From the NCBI GenBank assembly GCA_041687675.1, contig JAWLBM010000004.1, forward strand, positions 62,001-126,000: DNA of 64,000 bases, written 5' to 3'. Shown here piece after piece: positions 42,479-51,403 of this stretch. Both the position numbers and the translations under genes were made by a program. The notes below the pieces were generated by a model, which did no database searches, had not been told where the DNA came from, and saw only the letters and a program-made list of their open reading frames with translations. This stretch comes from JAWLBM01 sp041687675 (GTDB taxonomy: Bacteria; Pseudomonadota; Alphaproteobacteria; Rhizobiales; Pleomorphomonadaceae). Each line of letters starts with the position of its first letter. Positions within the stretch are counted from its first letter, which is position 1.

Positions 42479-43660
42479 ATGCTCGACAACAACCGCAACC
42501 TGACCCTCCGCCTTCCCGCCGCCGGCGGCGGCCTCGAGGACTACCGCCTCACCGGCGCCAGCCCGTTCCCCGCGACGGCGCCCGGCGCCTTCAACCGGGT
42601 GGCCTTCGCCGCGGCCCATGTGGTCGCCGACCCGCTGGCCGAGCACGACCCGTGGCTCGACACCCCGGTCGACTGGGACGCCACCATCGCCTTCCGGCGG
42701 CACCTCTGGTCGCTCGGCTTCTCCGTCGCCGAGGCGATGGACACCGCCCAGCGCGGGATGGGCCTTTCCTGGCCGATCGCGCTCGAGCTGATCCGCCGCT
42801 CCACCGAGGCGGCGAAGGCCGAGGGCCACCGCCGGCTCGCCAGCGGCGCCGGCACCGACCACCTCGATCCGGCCGAGGCCCGCTCGGTCGACGACGTGAT
42901 CCGCGCCTACGAGGAGCAGTTCGAGGCCATCGAGGCCGCCGGCTCGCCGATCATCCTGATGGCGAGCCGCGCGCTGGTGAAGGTCGCGCGCTCGGCGGAC
43001 GACTACCTCAGGGTCTACGACCGGCTGCTGTCGCAGGCGCGCGAGCCGGTGGTCATCCACTGGCTCGGCGAGATGTTCGACCCGCAGCTCGCCGGCTACT
43101 GGGGCTCGCGCGACATCCCGACGGCGATGGCGACGGCGCTCCAGGCGATCGGCTCCCATCCGGACAAGGTCGACGGGATCAAGATCTCGCTGCTCGACGC
43201 CGCCTGGGAGGTGGAGATGCGCCGCCGGCTGCCGGCCGGGGTGCGGATGTACAGCGGCGACGACTTCAACTACGCCGACCTCATCGCCGGCGACGAGCAG
43301 GGCTACTCGGACGCCCTGCTCGGCATCTTCGACGCGATCGCCCCCGCGGCCTCCGCCGCGCTCGCCCGCCTCGGCGCCGGCGACGAGCAGGGCTTCAGGG
43401 AGATCCTCGACCCGACGGTGCCGCTGTCGCGGCTGATCTTCGCGGCGCCGACCCGCTTCTACAAGACCGGCGTCGTCTTCCTCGCCTGGCTCAACGGCCA
43501 CCAGGACCACTTCACCATGGTCGGCGGCCAGCAGAGCGCCCGGTCGATCCGCCACTTCTCCGAAGTGCTCCGGCTGGCGGACGCGGCGAAGCTGATCCGC
43601 GACCCCGACCTCGCCGCGGCGCGGATGCGCAGCCTCCTCGCGGTGCACGGGATCGGCTGA
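42479..43660 (+). CDS. DUF993 family protein (aldolase-like TIM barrel)
   Basis: This 393-residue DUF993 protein is distantly like dihydrodipicolinate synthase/aldolase barrels. Blocks are WDATIAFRRHLWSLGFSVAE, VVIHWLGEMFDPQLAGYWG, DKVDGIKISLLDA and MYSGDDFNY; the Lys in GIKISLLD sits where class I aldolases carry the Schiff-base Lys. The family has no agreed function. Its constant company with Gfo/Idh oxidoreductases and xylose-isomerase-like proteins suggests cleavage of a ketosugar derivative. It lies 15 bases after the oxidoreductase. Confidence 0.85.
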   Translation: MLDNNRNLTLRLPAAGGGLEDYRLTGASPFPATAPGAFNRVAFAAAHVVADPLAEHDPWLDTPVDWDATIAFRRHLWSLGFSVAEAMDTAQRGMGLSWPIALELIRRSTEAAKAEGHRRLASGAGTDHLDPAEARSVDDVIRAYEEQFEAIEAAGSPIILMASRALVKVARSADDYLRVYDRLLSQAREPVVIHWLGEMFDPQLAGYWGSRDIPTAMATALQAIGSHPDKVDGIKISLLDAAWEVEMRRRLPAGVRMYSGDDFNYADLIAGDEQGYSDALLGIFDAIAPAASAALARLGAGDEQGFREILDPTVPLSRLIFAAPTRFYKTGVVFLAWLNGHQDHFTMVGGQQSARSIRHFSEVLRLADAAKLIRDPDLAAARMRSLLAVHGIG

Positions 43661-43663
43661 GCC

Positions 43664-44533
43664 ATGCGCGACCTCTCCGCCGACGCCGGCCTCGAGCACC
43701 TGTCGCTGAACACGGCGACCGTCCGCAAGCAGGGCGACCTCCTCGCCATCCTGGGCGCGGCGGCGCGGGCGGGCATCGGGATCATCTCGCCCTGGCGCGA
43801 CCAGGTGCACGCGGTCGGCCTCGACAGGGCGGTGGCCGCGGTCCGCGACGGCGGCTTCCGGCTGTCCGGCTATTGCCGCGGCGGCATGTTCCCGGCCGAT
43901 GCGGACCGCCGCGGGGAGGTGCGCGACGACAACCGGCGCGCGGTGGACGAGGCGGTCGCCCTCGGCGCGCCGTGCCTCGTCCTCGTGGTCGGCGGGTTGC
44001 CCCAGTATTCGCGGCCCGGCTGCGCGCCCTCGCGCGACATCGCCGGGGCGCGGGCGCAGGTCGAGGACGCCATCGGCGAGCTGATGGACTATGCCGAGCC
44101 GGCGGGCATGCCGCTGGCGATCGAGCCGCTGCACCCGATGTACGCGGCCGACCGCGCCTGCGTGAACACCATCGGCCAGGCCCTCGACATCTGCGACCGG
44201 CTGGATCCGGACGGCAGCCGCCGGCTGGGTCTCGCCGTCGACGTCTACCACGTGTGGTGGGATCCGGACCTCTACCCGCAGATCGCCCGGGCCGGCCTTG
44301 CCCGGCTGCACGCCTTCCACATCTGCGACTGGCTGGTGCCGACCCGCGACCTCCTCACCGACCGCGGCATGATGGGCGACGGCGTGATCGACCTGCCGCG
44401 CCTGCGCGCGGCCGTCGAAGCCGAGGGCTTTTCCGGTCCCTGCGAGGTGGAAATCTTCTCCGAGGACTGGTGGTCGAAGCCGATGGACGACGTGCTGCGC
44501 ACCATGGTGGAGCGGTACCGCACGGTCTGCTGA
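43664..44533 (+). CDS. Sugar phosphate isomerase/epimerase, second copy
   Basis: This 289-residue xylose-isomerase-like TIM barrel follows the DUF993 gene by three bases. Metal-site blocks are PLAIEPLHPMYA, GLAVDVYHVWWDP, LHAFHICDW and PCEVEIFSEDWW. It is related to the protein at 40317 only at fold level. It probably supplies an isomerisation or epimerisation step in the same pathway. No later gene in this direction. Confidence 0.87.
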   Translation: MRDLSADAGLEHLSLNTATVRKQGDLLAILGAAARAGIGIISPWRDQVHAVGLDRAVAAVRDGGFRLSGYCRGGMFPADADRRGEVRDDNRRAVDEAVALGAPCLVLVVGGLPQYSRPGCAPSRDIAGARAQVEDAIGELMDYAEPAGMPLAIEPLHPMYAADRACVNTIGQALDICDRLDPDGSRRLGLAVDVYHVWWDPDLYPQIARAGLARLHAFHICDWLVPTRDLLTDRGMMGDGVIDLPRLRAAVEAEGFSGPCEVEIFSEDWWSKPMDDVLRTMVERYRTVC

Positions 44534-44867
44534 CCCCCGCCGGGCGAGGGAAGGGGCCTTCCCCGGTCCGCGCCTGCATTCTCGTCCGTGCCACCGCCCT
44601 CGCGCCGGCCGCAGGGCGCCGTTGCGTCCGAGCCGTGAGCCGCAAGCGCGGCGCGTCCTCGACTACTCTCGCCAAGGTCACGTCCGTCGCGGAGGACCTC
44701 GATTCGCGGCTCCCCCGACGGACCGGTAGGTCGCAGCTGCGATCCCCCTCGACAGGGCAGGTGGCGGCGGGGCGAGTTCCCCGGCGCCGGCTCCCGTTCT
44801 CCCGGCGGCTGCGAGGGGAGCCGTGCGGGCTGCCGGCGCCGGACCGCGCGGCCCGGCGCCGGCGACC
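44534..44867. other. Intergenic stretch between convergent genes
   Basis: About 330 GC-rich bases hold no recognisable gene. GGGAAGGGGCCTTCCC at 44548-44563 can fold into a short hairpin just after the isomerase stop, but it lacks a T-tract, so a terminator is not claimed. Confidence 0.4.
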
Positions 44868-46571
44868 TCACGCGGCCCGTACGGCGTCGAGGAAGCTGTC
44901 CACGCGCTGGCGGAGCACCTCCGACTGCTGGGACAACTCGGCGGCGGCCGAGAGCACCTGGGTGGCCGCCGCGCTTGCGCTCTCGGCCGCCTGGGCGACG
45001 CCGCCCATGTTCTCCGCCACCGCGGCGGTCCCCTGGGCCGCCTGCTGAACGTTCCGGGCGATCTCCTGGGTGGCCGCCCCCTGCTGTTCCACCGCCGAAG
45101 CGATGGTGGACGAGGCCTGGTTCATGTCGCGGACCGTCTCGGTGATGGCCTCGATGGAGGTGGCCGTCTCCCCGGTCGCGCCCTGGATCTCGGCGATCTG
45201 GGCCGCGATCTGCTGGGTCGCCTTCTGCGTCTGGTCCGCCAGCTGCTTCACCTCGGCGGCCACCACCGCGAAGCCCTTGCCGGCCTCACCGGCCCTCGCG
45301 GCCTCGATCGTCGCATTCAGCGCCAGCAGGTTGGTCTGCCCGGCAACGGTGGTGATGAGGTCGACGATGCCCCCGATCCGCTCGGCGGCGGTCGAGAGAT
45401 GCCGGACCTTGTCGGCCGACAGGTTGGCCTCCCGGGCCGCCCTCGCGGCCATGCCGGTGGACTGGCTCACCTGGCGACCGATCTCCCCGATCGAGGCGGC
45501 GAGTTCCTCGGCTGCGGAGGCGACGGTCTGCACGCTCGAGGACGCCTCCTCGGACGCGCCGGAGGCGACCGAGGACGGCCTCAGGGTCTGCTCGACGGAG
45601 GCTCCCATGGACTGCGCCGCCGCCTGCAGCTCCGTGGCCGCGGACGAGACGACCTGGACCACCGTCGCCGCCGAGTGCTCGAACTCGGCGACCGCCCTCT
45701 CGATCGATTCCTGCCGGCGCGCGCGGGCCTCCCGCTCGCTCTCCGCCTCGGACTGGAGGCGGATCCTCTCCAGCGCGTTCTGCTTGAACACCTCCAGCCC
45801 GCGGGCGATGTCACCGCATTCGTCCGCCCGATCCAGTCCCGCGACCTCGAGGTCCAGCTGTCCCTTTGCGAGGGCGTTGAGGTCCCCGACCGAGCGGTTG
45901 AGCGGCCTTGCCACCCCCCGCGTTCCGATGACGTACCCGACCGCGGCGCCAAGGCCGATGCCGGCGACCGCGGCGATGCTCATGAGCATCGTCGCCGTCC
46001 GGCCGCTCGCCTTCGCCTCCTCCGCGACGGTGCGGCTGTACGCCTCGGTCGCGTCGACGTATGCGGAAACCATGCTTCCGAGTTCGGAAGCCATGTCCCG
46101 GCTGTCGCGCACCGCGTCCACGATCGCCTGCTGTCCGTCTCCCAGGACGATGCGCTCCGAGTGCCTGCGGACGAGGTCGAGGGTGCCGCGCACCTGGCCG
46201 GAGTAGGCCTCGAATGCGGCCCCGACCGCGTCGAGCTTCTCGGCCTGCTGCAAATCCGCCGTGGCGCGCAGCGCGTCGAGCCGCCGGCTGAACTCGGCCT
46301 TGAGCTCGACGATGGACTGCTCGACCTCGGCGACCGTCGCGGGGCTCGGGTCCGCGGCGAGGTGGTATTCGGCCCGGCTGAGCCTTGTCACCGCCTCGCG
46401 GAGCCTGGCTCCGGTGGTGGCCTCCTCGCCGCTGGAGCTGACGCGCGCCAGTTCGCCGTTGCCGACGCCGATCTCGTAGATGCCGAAACCCGCCACCCCG
46501 GCGGTGACCGCCGACATCAAGGCCACGATGAGCATCACCTTCGCCTTGATCCTGAGATCCTGCAGTCTCAT
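44868..46571 (-). CDS. Methyl-accepting chemotaxis protein
   Basis: This 567-residue chemoreceptor starts MRLQDLRIKAKVM. A first membrane span (MLIVALMSAVTAGVAGFGIY) is followed by a periplasmic four-helix-bundle region of about 150 residues, and a second span SIAAVAGIGLGAAVGYVIG. A HAMP domain and the signalling domain come next; the conserved hairpin tip is QTNLLALNATIEAARAGEAG with FAVVAAEVKQLADQ. No C-terminal CheR/CheB pentapeptide is present. It is a single gene with no chemotaxis neighbours; the ligand could be a compound imported by nearby systems, but this is not shown. Confidence 0.92.
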   Translation of the reverse strand: MRLQDLRIKAKVMLIVALMSAVTAGVAGFGIYEIGVGNGELARVSSSGEEATTGARLREAVTRLSRAEYHLAADPSPATVAEVEQSIVELKAEFSRRLDALRATADLQQAEKLDAVGAAFEAYSGQVRGTLDLVRRHSERIVLGDGQQAIVDAVRDSRDMASELGSMVSAYVDATEAYSRTVAEEAKASGRTATMLMSIAAVAGIGLGAAVGYVIGTRGVARPLNRSVGDLNALAKGQLDLEVAGLDRADECGDIARGLEVFKQNALERIRLQSEAESEREARARRQESIERAVAEFEHSAATVVQVVSSAATELQAAAQSMGASVEQTLRPSSVASGASEEASSSVQTVASAAEELAASIGEIGRQVSQSTGMAARAAREANLSADKVRHLSTAAERIGGIVDLITTVAGQTNLLALNATIEAARAGEAGKGFAVVAAEVKQLADQTQKATQQIAAQIAEIQGATGETATSIEAITETVRDMNQASSTIASAVEQQGAATQEIARNVQQAAQGTAAVAENMGGVAQAAESASAAATQVLSAAAELSQQSEVLRQRVDSFLDAVRAA

Positions 46572-46916
46572 CCAGCCCTCCTCTGCGTATACGGCCCGAC
46601 AGCCGGTCATGGGCGTCCCGACCCCGAAAGCTCCTCGCCGGATGCGACAGCCGGCGGAGCGGCCGGGTCGCACCCGCGGCGTGCGGCTCCGCCGCCTGCA
46701 CCATGTCTGCAGGTCGCCGGAGGCGCCCGTCAGGTCTGAGGACCTTCGAAGATGCGTCCCCTGGCCGGCCTGGCAGAAACCGCCGGGGAGGTTGGGGGTA
46801 CTCCGGTTACCGGGAGACTACCTACGGCAGAGTTGACGATTTTGTGATCCGTCGTGAGCGATCGTCGGGCCGACCCGGGCGACACGGACGTCGGGGTCCG
46901 GACGGTTCGACCCGGG
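46572..46916. other. Intergenic stretch between chemoreceptor and amidase genes
   Basis: About 345 bases with no recognisable gene. It must contain the chemoreceptor promoter; no convincing sigma-28 or sigma-70 match was found. CCGGTTACCGG near 46812 is a short dyad of unknown meaning. Confidence 0.4.
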
Positions 46917-48365
46917 TCAGCTCCCGGCGAAGACCATCGGCCGGCGCCGGTTCGATCGCGGCGCCTCCTCGATCTGGCGCCCGAGCCGGAGCACCGTCGC
47001 CTCGTCGCCGTGCCGGCCGACGAACTGCACCCCGATCGGCAGTCCGTTGCCGTCGAAGCCCGCCGGTACCGACATGGCGGGCAGGCCGGAGATGTTGAAC
47101 AGGAACATGTAGGCCGCGTCCGACCAGCGCCGGAGGTATCGCTCCCGGTCGCCGTCCTCCATCGACCAGTAGCCGACGGGGCGGACCGGCTGTGTGAGCA
47201 CCGGGGTCAGGAACACGTCGAAGCGCTCGAGGTCGCGGCAGATCCGGTAACCCGCGACACGGACGTCGCGGATGCTGCGGGCGTACTGGACCGCGGTCAG
47301 CGACCGGCCATGCGCGACCAGCGCCCGGTTGAACGGTGCGAGATCGTCCTCCCCGGCGGGGCGGCCGACGACGGCGGCCAGGCGGTCGAGGTCGGCGGCG
47401 GTCTCCACCGCGTTCACGTCGTTGTAGCGGGCCCAGGCCTCCTCGGCCTCGATGTCGATGCCGTGCTCCTCGACGGTGTGTCCGAGGCCGGCGCACGTCG
47501 CCGCGAGCGAGCGGATCGCCTGGTCGATCTCGCCGGCCGTGGGGGCTCCCCCCAGAGCCCCGGGCGTGGAGCCGCTCCGCAGCGGCCCTGGGTCATCGGC
47601 GGCCAGCGCCGCCCAGCTCCGGCCGGGCGCCGGCGCAAGGTAGGGATCCCCGGTCCCGGCGCCCGCGACCACGTCGAGGAAGAGGGCCGTGTCGCGGATG
47701 CTGCGGCTGTTGCACAGGGTGCCGATGCTGCCGAACCAGAGGTCGACCTCGCGCGCGCCGTAGCTGATGCGCCCGCGCGACGGCTTGAGGCCGACGAGGC
47801 CGCAGCAGGCCGCCGGCACCCGGATCGAACCGCCGCCGTCCGTCGCCTCCGCGATCGGGACCATGCCCGCCGCCACCGCCGCGGCCGCCCCGCCGCTGGA
47901 GCCCCCCGGCGTGAACTCCGGGTTCCAGGGGTTCCGCGCCGGGCCGTAGAGACGGGGCTCGGTGCCGATCGACCAGCCCCCCTCGGGGGTGTTGCTGCGC
48001 CCGATCGGGATCAACCCGGCCGAGCGCATCCGCGCGGCCATCGGTGAATCCTGGTCCGGCACGAAATCCTTCAGCCAGGCGAACCCGGCGGTCAGCGGTA
48101 TGCCTTTCCAGTTGCTTCCGATGTTCTTGAGGAGAAAGGGCACCCCGGCGAGCGGGCCCTGGCCGGGCCCGGCGGCGGCCGCCTCCTGGGCGGCGTCGAA
48201 GCTGCGGATCGGCACCGCGTTGAGCAGCGGGTCGAGGTCCTCGACGAGGGCGATCGCCGTCTCGACGAGGTCGACGGGCGACACCTCGCCGGCGCGGACG
48301 AGCGCCGCGAGGCCGGTCGCGTCGGTGCCGGCGTAGAGCTCGACCAGGTCGGCGGTCGCAGCCAT
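46917..48365 (-). CDS. Amidase-signature family amidase
   Basis: This 482-residue amidase-signature enzyme has the Ser-cisSer-Lys triad: Lys80 in GVPFLLKNIG, Ser156 in GGSSGGAAAAVAAG, and nucleophile Ser180 in TDGGGSIRVPA. It hydrolyses an amide bond in an unknown substrate in the cytoplasm. It is downstream of the BtpA-like gene on the same strand, 34 bases apart, and so may be the last gene of the sugar-type operon 46917-55061. Confidence 0.9.
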   Translation of the reverse strand: MAATADLVELYAGTDATGLAALVRAGEVSPVDLVETAIALVEDLDPLLNAVPIRSFDAAQEAAAAGPGQGPLAGVPFLLKNIGSNWKGIPLTAGFAWLKDFVPDQDSPMAARMRSAGLIPIGRSNTPEGGWSIGTEPRLYGPARNPWNPEFTPGGSSGGAAAAVAAGMVPIAEATDGGGSIRVPAACCGLVGLKPSRGRISYGAREVDLWFGSIGTLCNSRSIRDTALFLDVVAGAGTGDPYLAPAPGRSWAALAADDPGPLRSGSTPGALGGAPTAGEIDQAIRSLAATCAGLGHTVEEHGIDIEAEEAWARYNDVNAVETAADLDRLAAVVGRPAGEDDLAPFNRALVAHGRSLTAVQYARSIRDVRVAGYRICRDLERFDVFLTPVLTQPVRPVGYWSMEDGDRERYLRRWSDAAYMFLFNISGLPAMSVPAGFDGNGLPIGVQFVGRHGDEATVLRLGRQIEEAPRSNRRRPMVFAGS

Positions 48366-48399
48366 GGGCTCACCCTCCGCTTTCGAAGTGCCGGTGCGT

Positions 48400-49239
48400 T
48401 CAGCCCGCCCGCAGCGGCGCCACGGCCGCGACCAGCGCTTCCACCCGGCTCCGCTCGACGGGGTTCCACCAGACCCCGCCGGCCTTGAGGCTCGATCCGA
48501 CGATGGCGCCGTCGAGCAGCGGCATCAGCACCGGGGCGTTCTCGGCCGTGATGCCGCTGCCGGCGATGAGCGGAAGCCGCGTGCCGGCCCGGATGCCGGC
48601 GATCTCCGCCTCCGGAACGGAGTCTCCGGTCCGGTTGCCCGTCGCGATCGCCACGTCCGCGTCGTAGAACTCGACGTCGCGGGCCTGTTCGGCGAGCGGC
48701 CGGTCGTCGACGATCGCGTGGGACCCGTGCTTGACGTGCACGTCGGCGAAGATCGCCACGTCCTCGGCGCCGATCATCCGGCGGAAGCGGAGGGCGCGGG
48801 CGCTCTCGCCCTCGATCACCCCCTCGTTGCTGACATAGGCGTTCACCCACTGGTTCACCCGGATGAAGCGGGCGCCGCTGGCCTTCGCCACGGCGAGCGA
48901 GGCGATCGCCGCATTGGCGAGGATATTGACGCCGACGGGCACCTTCACGGCCCGCGCCACCTCGGCGGCCACCACGGCCATCGCCGCCACGATCTCCGGT
49001 CCGATCTCGGCGGGCTTCAGGAACGGGATGTCGCCGTGGTTCTCGACGATGACACCATCCATTCCGCCGGCCGCATAGGCCTCGGCGTCCACCACCGCGC
49101 GGCGGACGATCTCGTCCATCCCGCCGCCCCGGTAGCGCGGGGTGCCGGGCAGCGGCAGCATGTGGATGTCGCCGATCAGCGGCTTGGCCGATCCGAAGAT
49201 CCGCTGGAGCGGCGACGGTCGTGCGGGCGAGATGTCCAT
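48400..49239 (-). CDS. BtpA/SgcQ-family protein
   Basis: This 279-residue BtpA-family TIM barrel has blocks IGDIHMLPLPGTPRYRG, GGMDGVIVENHGDIPF, PVGVNILANAAIASLAVAK, RFIRVNQWVNAYVSNEG, FADVHVKHG and IVGSSLKAGGVWWN. BtpA was named for photosystem I biogenesis in cyanobacteria, but heterotroph members such as E. coli SgcQ sit in sugar operons. Here it is linked to a PfkB kinase, an M42/M28-like hydrolase and a ribose-type importer. A role as aldolase, lyase or nucleosidase-like enzyme is likely but unproven. Confidence 0.88.
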   Translation of the reverse strand: MDISPARPSPLQRIFGSAKPLIGDIHMLPLPGTPRYRGGGMDEIVRRAVVDAEAYAAGGMDGVIVENHGDIPFLKPAEIGPEIVAAMAVVAAEVARAVKVPVGVNILANAAIASLAVAKASGARFIRVNQWVNAYVSNEGVIEGESARALRFRRMIGAEDVAIFADVHVKHGSHAIVDDRPLAEQARDVEFYDADVAIATGNRTGDSVPEAEIAGIRAGTRLPLIAGSGITAENAPVLMPLLDGAIVGSSLKAGGVWWNPVERSRVEALVAAVAPLRAG

Positions 49240-49274
49240 GGATTGCGAGCTCTTGCCTTTGTGTTCCTGTCAGG

Positions 49275-50201
49275 TCAGCCGGGCTCGGGCCTCGTTGCGC
49301 CGAGCAGCGCCCGCATCCGGGCGTCGCGTTCGTCGGGGCCGGGCCGCGCCGTGGCGAGCGCGCCGCAGGCCTCGACGACGAAGGAGGCCGCGACGGTCCC
49401 CATCGCCGCGCATTCCTCGAGCGGACGGCCGGCCACCAGCCCCGCGACGAAGCCGCCGCAATAGGCGTCGCCCGCGCCGGTCGTGTCGACGACGTCCGCC
49501 GCAAGGGCCGGGATCCGGACCAGCCGGCCGGTCCGGGCCTCGCAGACGATCGAGCCCCGCTCGCCGACCTTCGCGACCATGTGGCAGTCGTGCTCCCGGG
49601 CGTTCGCCCTGAGCCAGCCCTCCAGGTCCGACGTGCGCCAGATCCGGTAGATCTCGGCCTCGCTCGGCAGGAAGGCGGTCAGGTGGTCGAGGAACCGGAG
49701 GTCGGCGTAGAGGCTCGCGTCGATGAAGACGTCGGAGAGGATGTCCATCGTCACCACCGGCCGATGCGGCAGCCCGGCGACGTCGCGGACGTTGGCGAGG
49801 GTTCCGGCCGGGCTCTGCGGCGCGATGTGGAAGCCGCGGGCGGACCGGTAGCGCTCCCCGATCGGGCCGCGGGCGGCGTCCATCTCGTCGGCGGTCGAGG
49901 AGGAGAGCTTCGGCAGCTGCTGCTTGTGGACGTCGCTTTCGTGCAGCAGCCACAGCTCGAGCCCGTTGCCGTCGATGCGGGCGATCCCGGAGGGATCGAG
50001 GCCCCGGCGGCCGATCTCCTCCAGCGCCCGCGCGTGATAGGGCGCCCCGCAGACCGAGTGGATGCCGACCCGGTCGGCGAACACCTGGGCGCCGACCGCC
50101 GAATAGAGGGCGCCGCCGCCCAGGACCTGCTGCCGGCAGGTTCCGTCGGTCAGCACGATGTCGTCGACGGTCAGCCAGCCGACGGTGACCACGTCCATCA
50201 T
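49275..50201 (-). CDS. PfkB-family carbohydrate kinase
   Basis: This 308-residue ribokinase-like kinase has the N-terminal GGGALYSAVGAQVFADRVG region and the C-terminal active-site motif DTTGAGDAYCGGF with the catalytic Asp. It phosphorylates a sugar or nucleoside with ATP; the N-terminal sugar-binding signature is less conserved, so the substrate is open. The start overlaps the preceding metallohydrolase stop by four bases. It probably acts on the sugar brought in by the RbsABC-like importer. Confidence 0.9.
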   Translation of the reverse strand: MMDVVTVGWLTVDDIVLTDGTCRQQVLGGGALYSAVGAQVFADRVGIHSVCGAPYHARALEEIGRRGLDPSGIARIDGNGLELWLLHESDVHKQQLPKLSSSTADEMDAARGPIGERYRSARGFHIAPQSPAGTLANVRDVAGLPHRPVVTMDILSDVFIDASLYADLRFLDHLTAFLPSEAEIYRIWRTSDLEGWLRANAREHDCHMVAKVGERGSIVCEARTGRLVRIPALAADVVDTTGAGDAYCGGFVAGLVAGRPLEECAAMGTVAASFVVEACGALATARPGPDERDARMRALLGATRPEPG

Positions 50202-51400
50202 GGCCGCTCCCCCCGCCTGAGGGCCGCCGCCAGCGGCCGCAGCGCGGCGACGTAGACCAGCGACCGCGCCAGGTCGACGATGTCGGCAAGGTTCGCCGTC
50301 GGGTCCGCGTGGTCGAAGTGGCGGTCGAAGCCGGGGAAGCCGAGCAGCAGGATGTCCGGCGTGCGCAACAGGACGCTGACGTCGTCGCTGCGGGAGGTGT
50401 AGGCGTTGTTGGATTCCTGCACCGACACGCCGCAGCCTGCGACGAGGTCGGCCCAGTGGCGGGCGGCGGCGTAGAGGTGGGGCGGGGTGACCGCCCCGCG
50501 CGCCAGGCTCGAGAACTCGGCGAGCACGGCGCCGCGGCCGAGCCGCGTGGTGTTCTCCGGCCGGTCCCCGTCGTCCTCGCCCCGTCCGCCCGCCTGCTGC
50601 ATGTCGGTGACGACGGCGAGGTCGGGGGAGGGGAGGTGGGCGACGATCCGCGACCCGCCGCGCCCCATCATCTGGCTGCCGCTGCCCACCGGGCCCTCCT
50701 CCTCGTCGGGGAAGGCCAGCAGGGCGTCGATGCCCGCCCGCGAGAGGACCGTCGAGGCCACCGCCAGCGCGGCGACGCCGCCGGCGTTGTCGAAGTGCCC
50801 GGTGACCGTCCCGTCGGCCGCCCGGCTGAACCGGCAGACCGGCGCGACCCGGTCGCCCGGTCGGAGCGCCTCGGCCCCGTCGTCGGGGACGAAGCGCGGC
50901 ACGCCGGCGTCGGACACGAGGCGACCCTCGGCCGCCACCCGGTACTCTCCCGCGCCGAGGTCGTAGCGGTAGGCCCGGGCGGCCCGCTCGCCGTCCTGCA
51001 CGAGGTGATAGCAGAAGGGCACCAGCGGATAGCCGTCGTCCCGCCGCGGCTGGACGAGGTAGCTGATGGTGTCGAGATGCGCGAAGTACCACAGCCCCTT
51101 GTCGTCGCCCCCGCCGGTGGTCAGGACAGCGCTGCCGGTGTTGCGGAAGTCGAGGTCGAGGCGGACTGGCGGGTCACCCGGGCCCCGGTCGGCCTCGATG
51201 AGGTCCCGGAGCATGCGGCCGCGCATGGCGCTCGCCGCCGTCGAGGGCGCCGGGGTCTGCGAGAGCTCCCTCAGATAGTGCAGCACCCGTGCCTCGGTGA
51301 CGTGCTCGTCAACCAGCGGACGCAGCCGGCCGATCACGTCGGGCAGCCCTGCCAGGGCGCCGCCGCTGTGCGTGAAGTCCTGGCGCCGTGGTCTGGTCAT
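50198..51400 (-). CDS. M42/M28-like di-metal hydrolase (aminopeptidase fold)
   Basis: This 400-residue protein shows scattered metal-site blocks of the MH clan: YFAHLDT (His, Asp), HFDNAGGVAAL (Asp), LAFPDEEEGPVGSGSQMMGRG (catalytic Glu and Glu ligand), VVTDMQQ, and a late His in DRHFDHADPTANL. Peptidase family M42/M28 members cut peptides or, like SgcX, sit in sugar operons as presumed glycan or glycopeptide hydrolases. Its place between transporter and kinase genes suggests it releases the sugar from an imported conjugate. The peptidase function is not certain. Confidence 0.78.
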   Translation of the reverse strand: MTRPRRQDFTHSGGALAGLPDVIGRLRPLVDEHVTEARVLHYLRELSQTPAPSTAASAMRGRMLRDLIEADRGPGDPPVRLDLDFRNTGSAVLTTGGGDDKGLWYFAHLDTISYLVQPRRDDGYPLVPFCYHLVQDGERAARAYRYDLGAGEYRVAAEGRLVSDAGVPRFVPDDGAEALRPGDRVAPVCRFSRAADGTVTGHFDNAGGVAALAVASTVLSRAGIDALLAFPDEEEGPVGSGSQMMGRGGSRIVAHLPSPDLAVVTDMQQAGGRGEDDGDRPENTTRLGRGAVLAEFSSLARGAVTPPHLYAAARHWADLVAGCGVSVQESNNAYTSRSDDVSVLLRTPDILLLGFPGFDRHFDHADPTANLADIVDLARSLVYVAALRPLAAALRRGERP

Positions 51401-51403
51401 CGC

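Noticed and set aside
44548..44563. Rho-independent terminator hairpin after the second isomerase gene
   Set aside because: The stem GGGAAG/CTTCCC has a four-base loop but is not followed by a T-tract on either strand.
46808..46820. CCGGTTACCGG as an operator for the chemoreceptor gene
   Set aside because: A short GC-rich dyad can occur by chance here; no second copy or cognate regulator is nearby.
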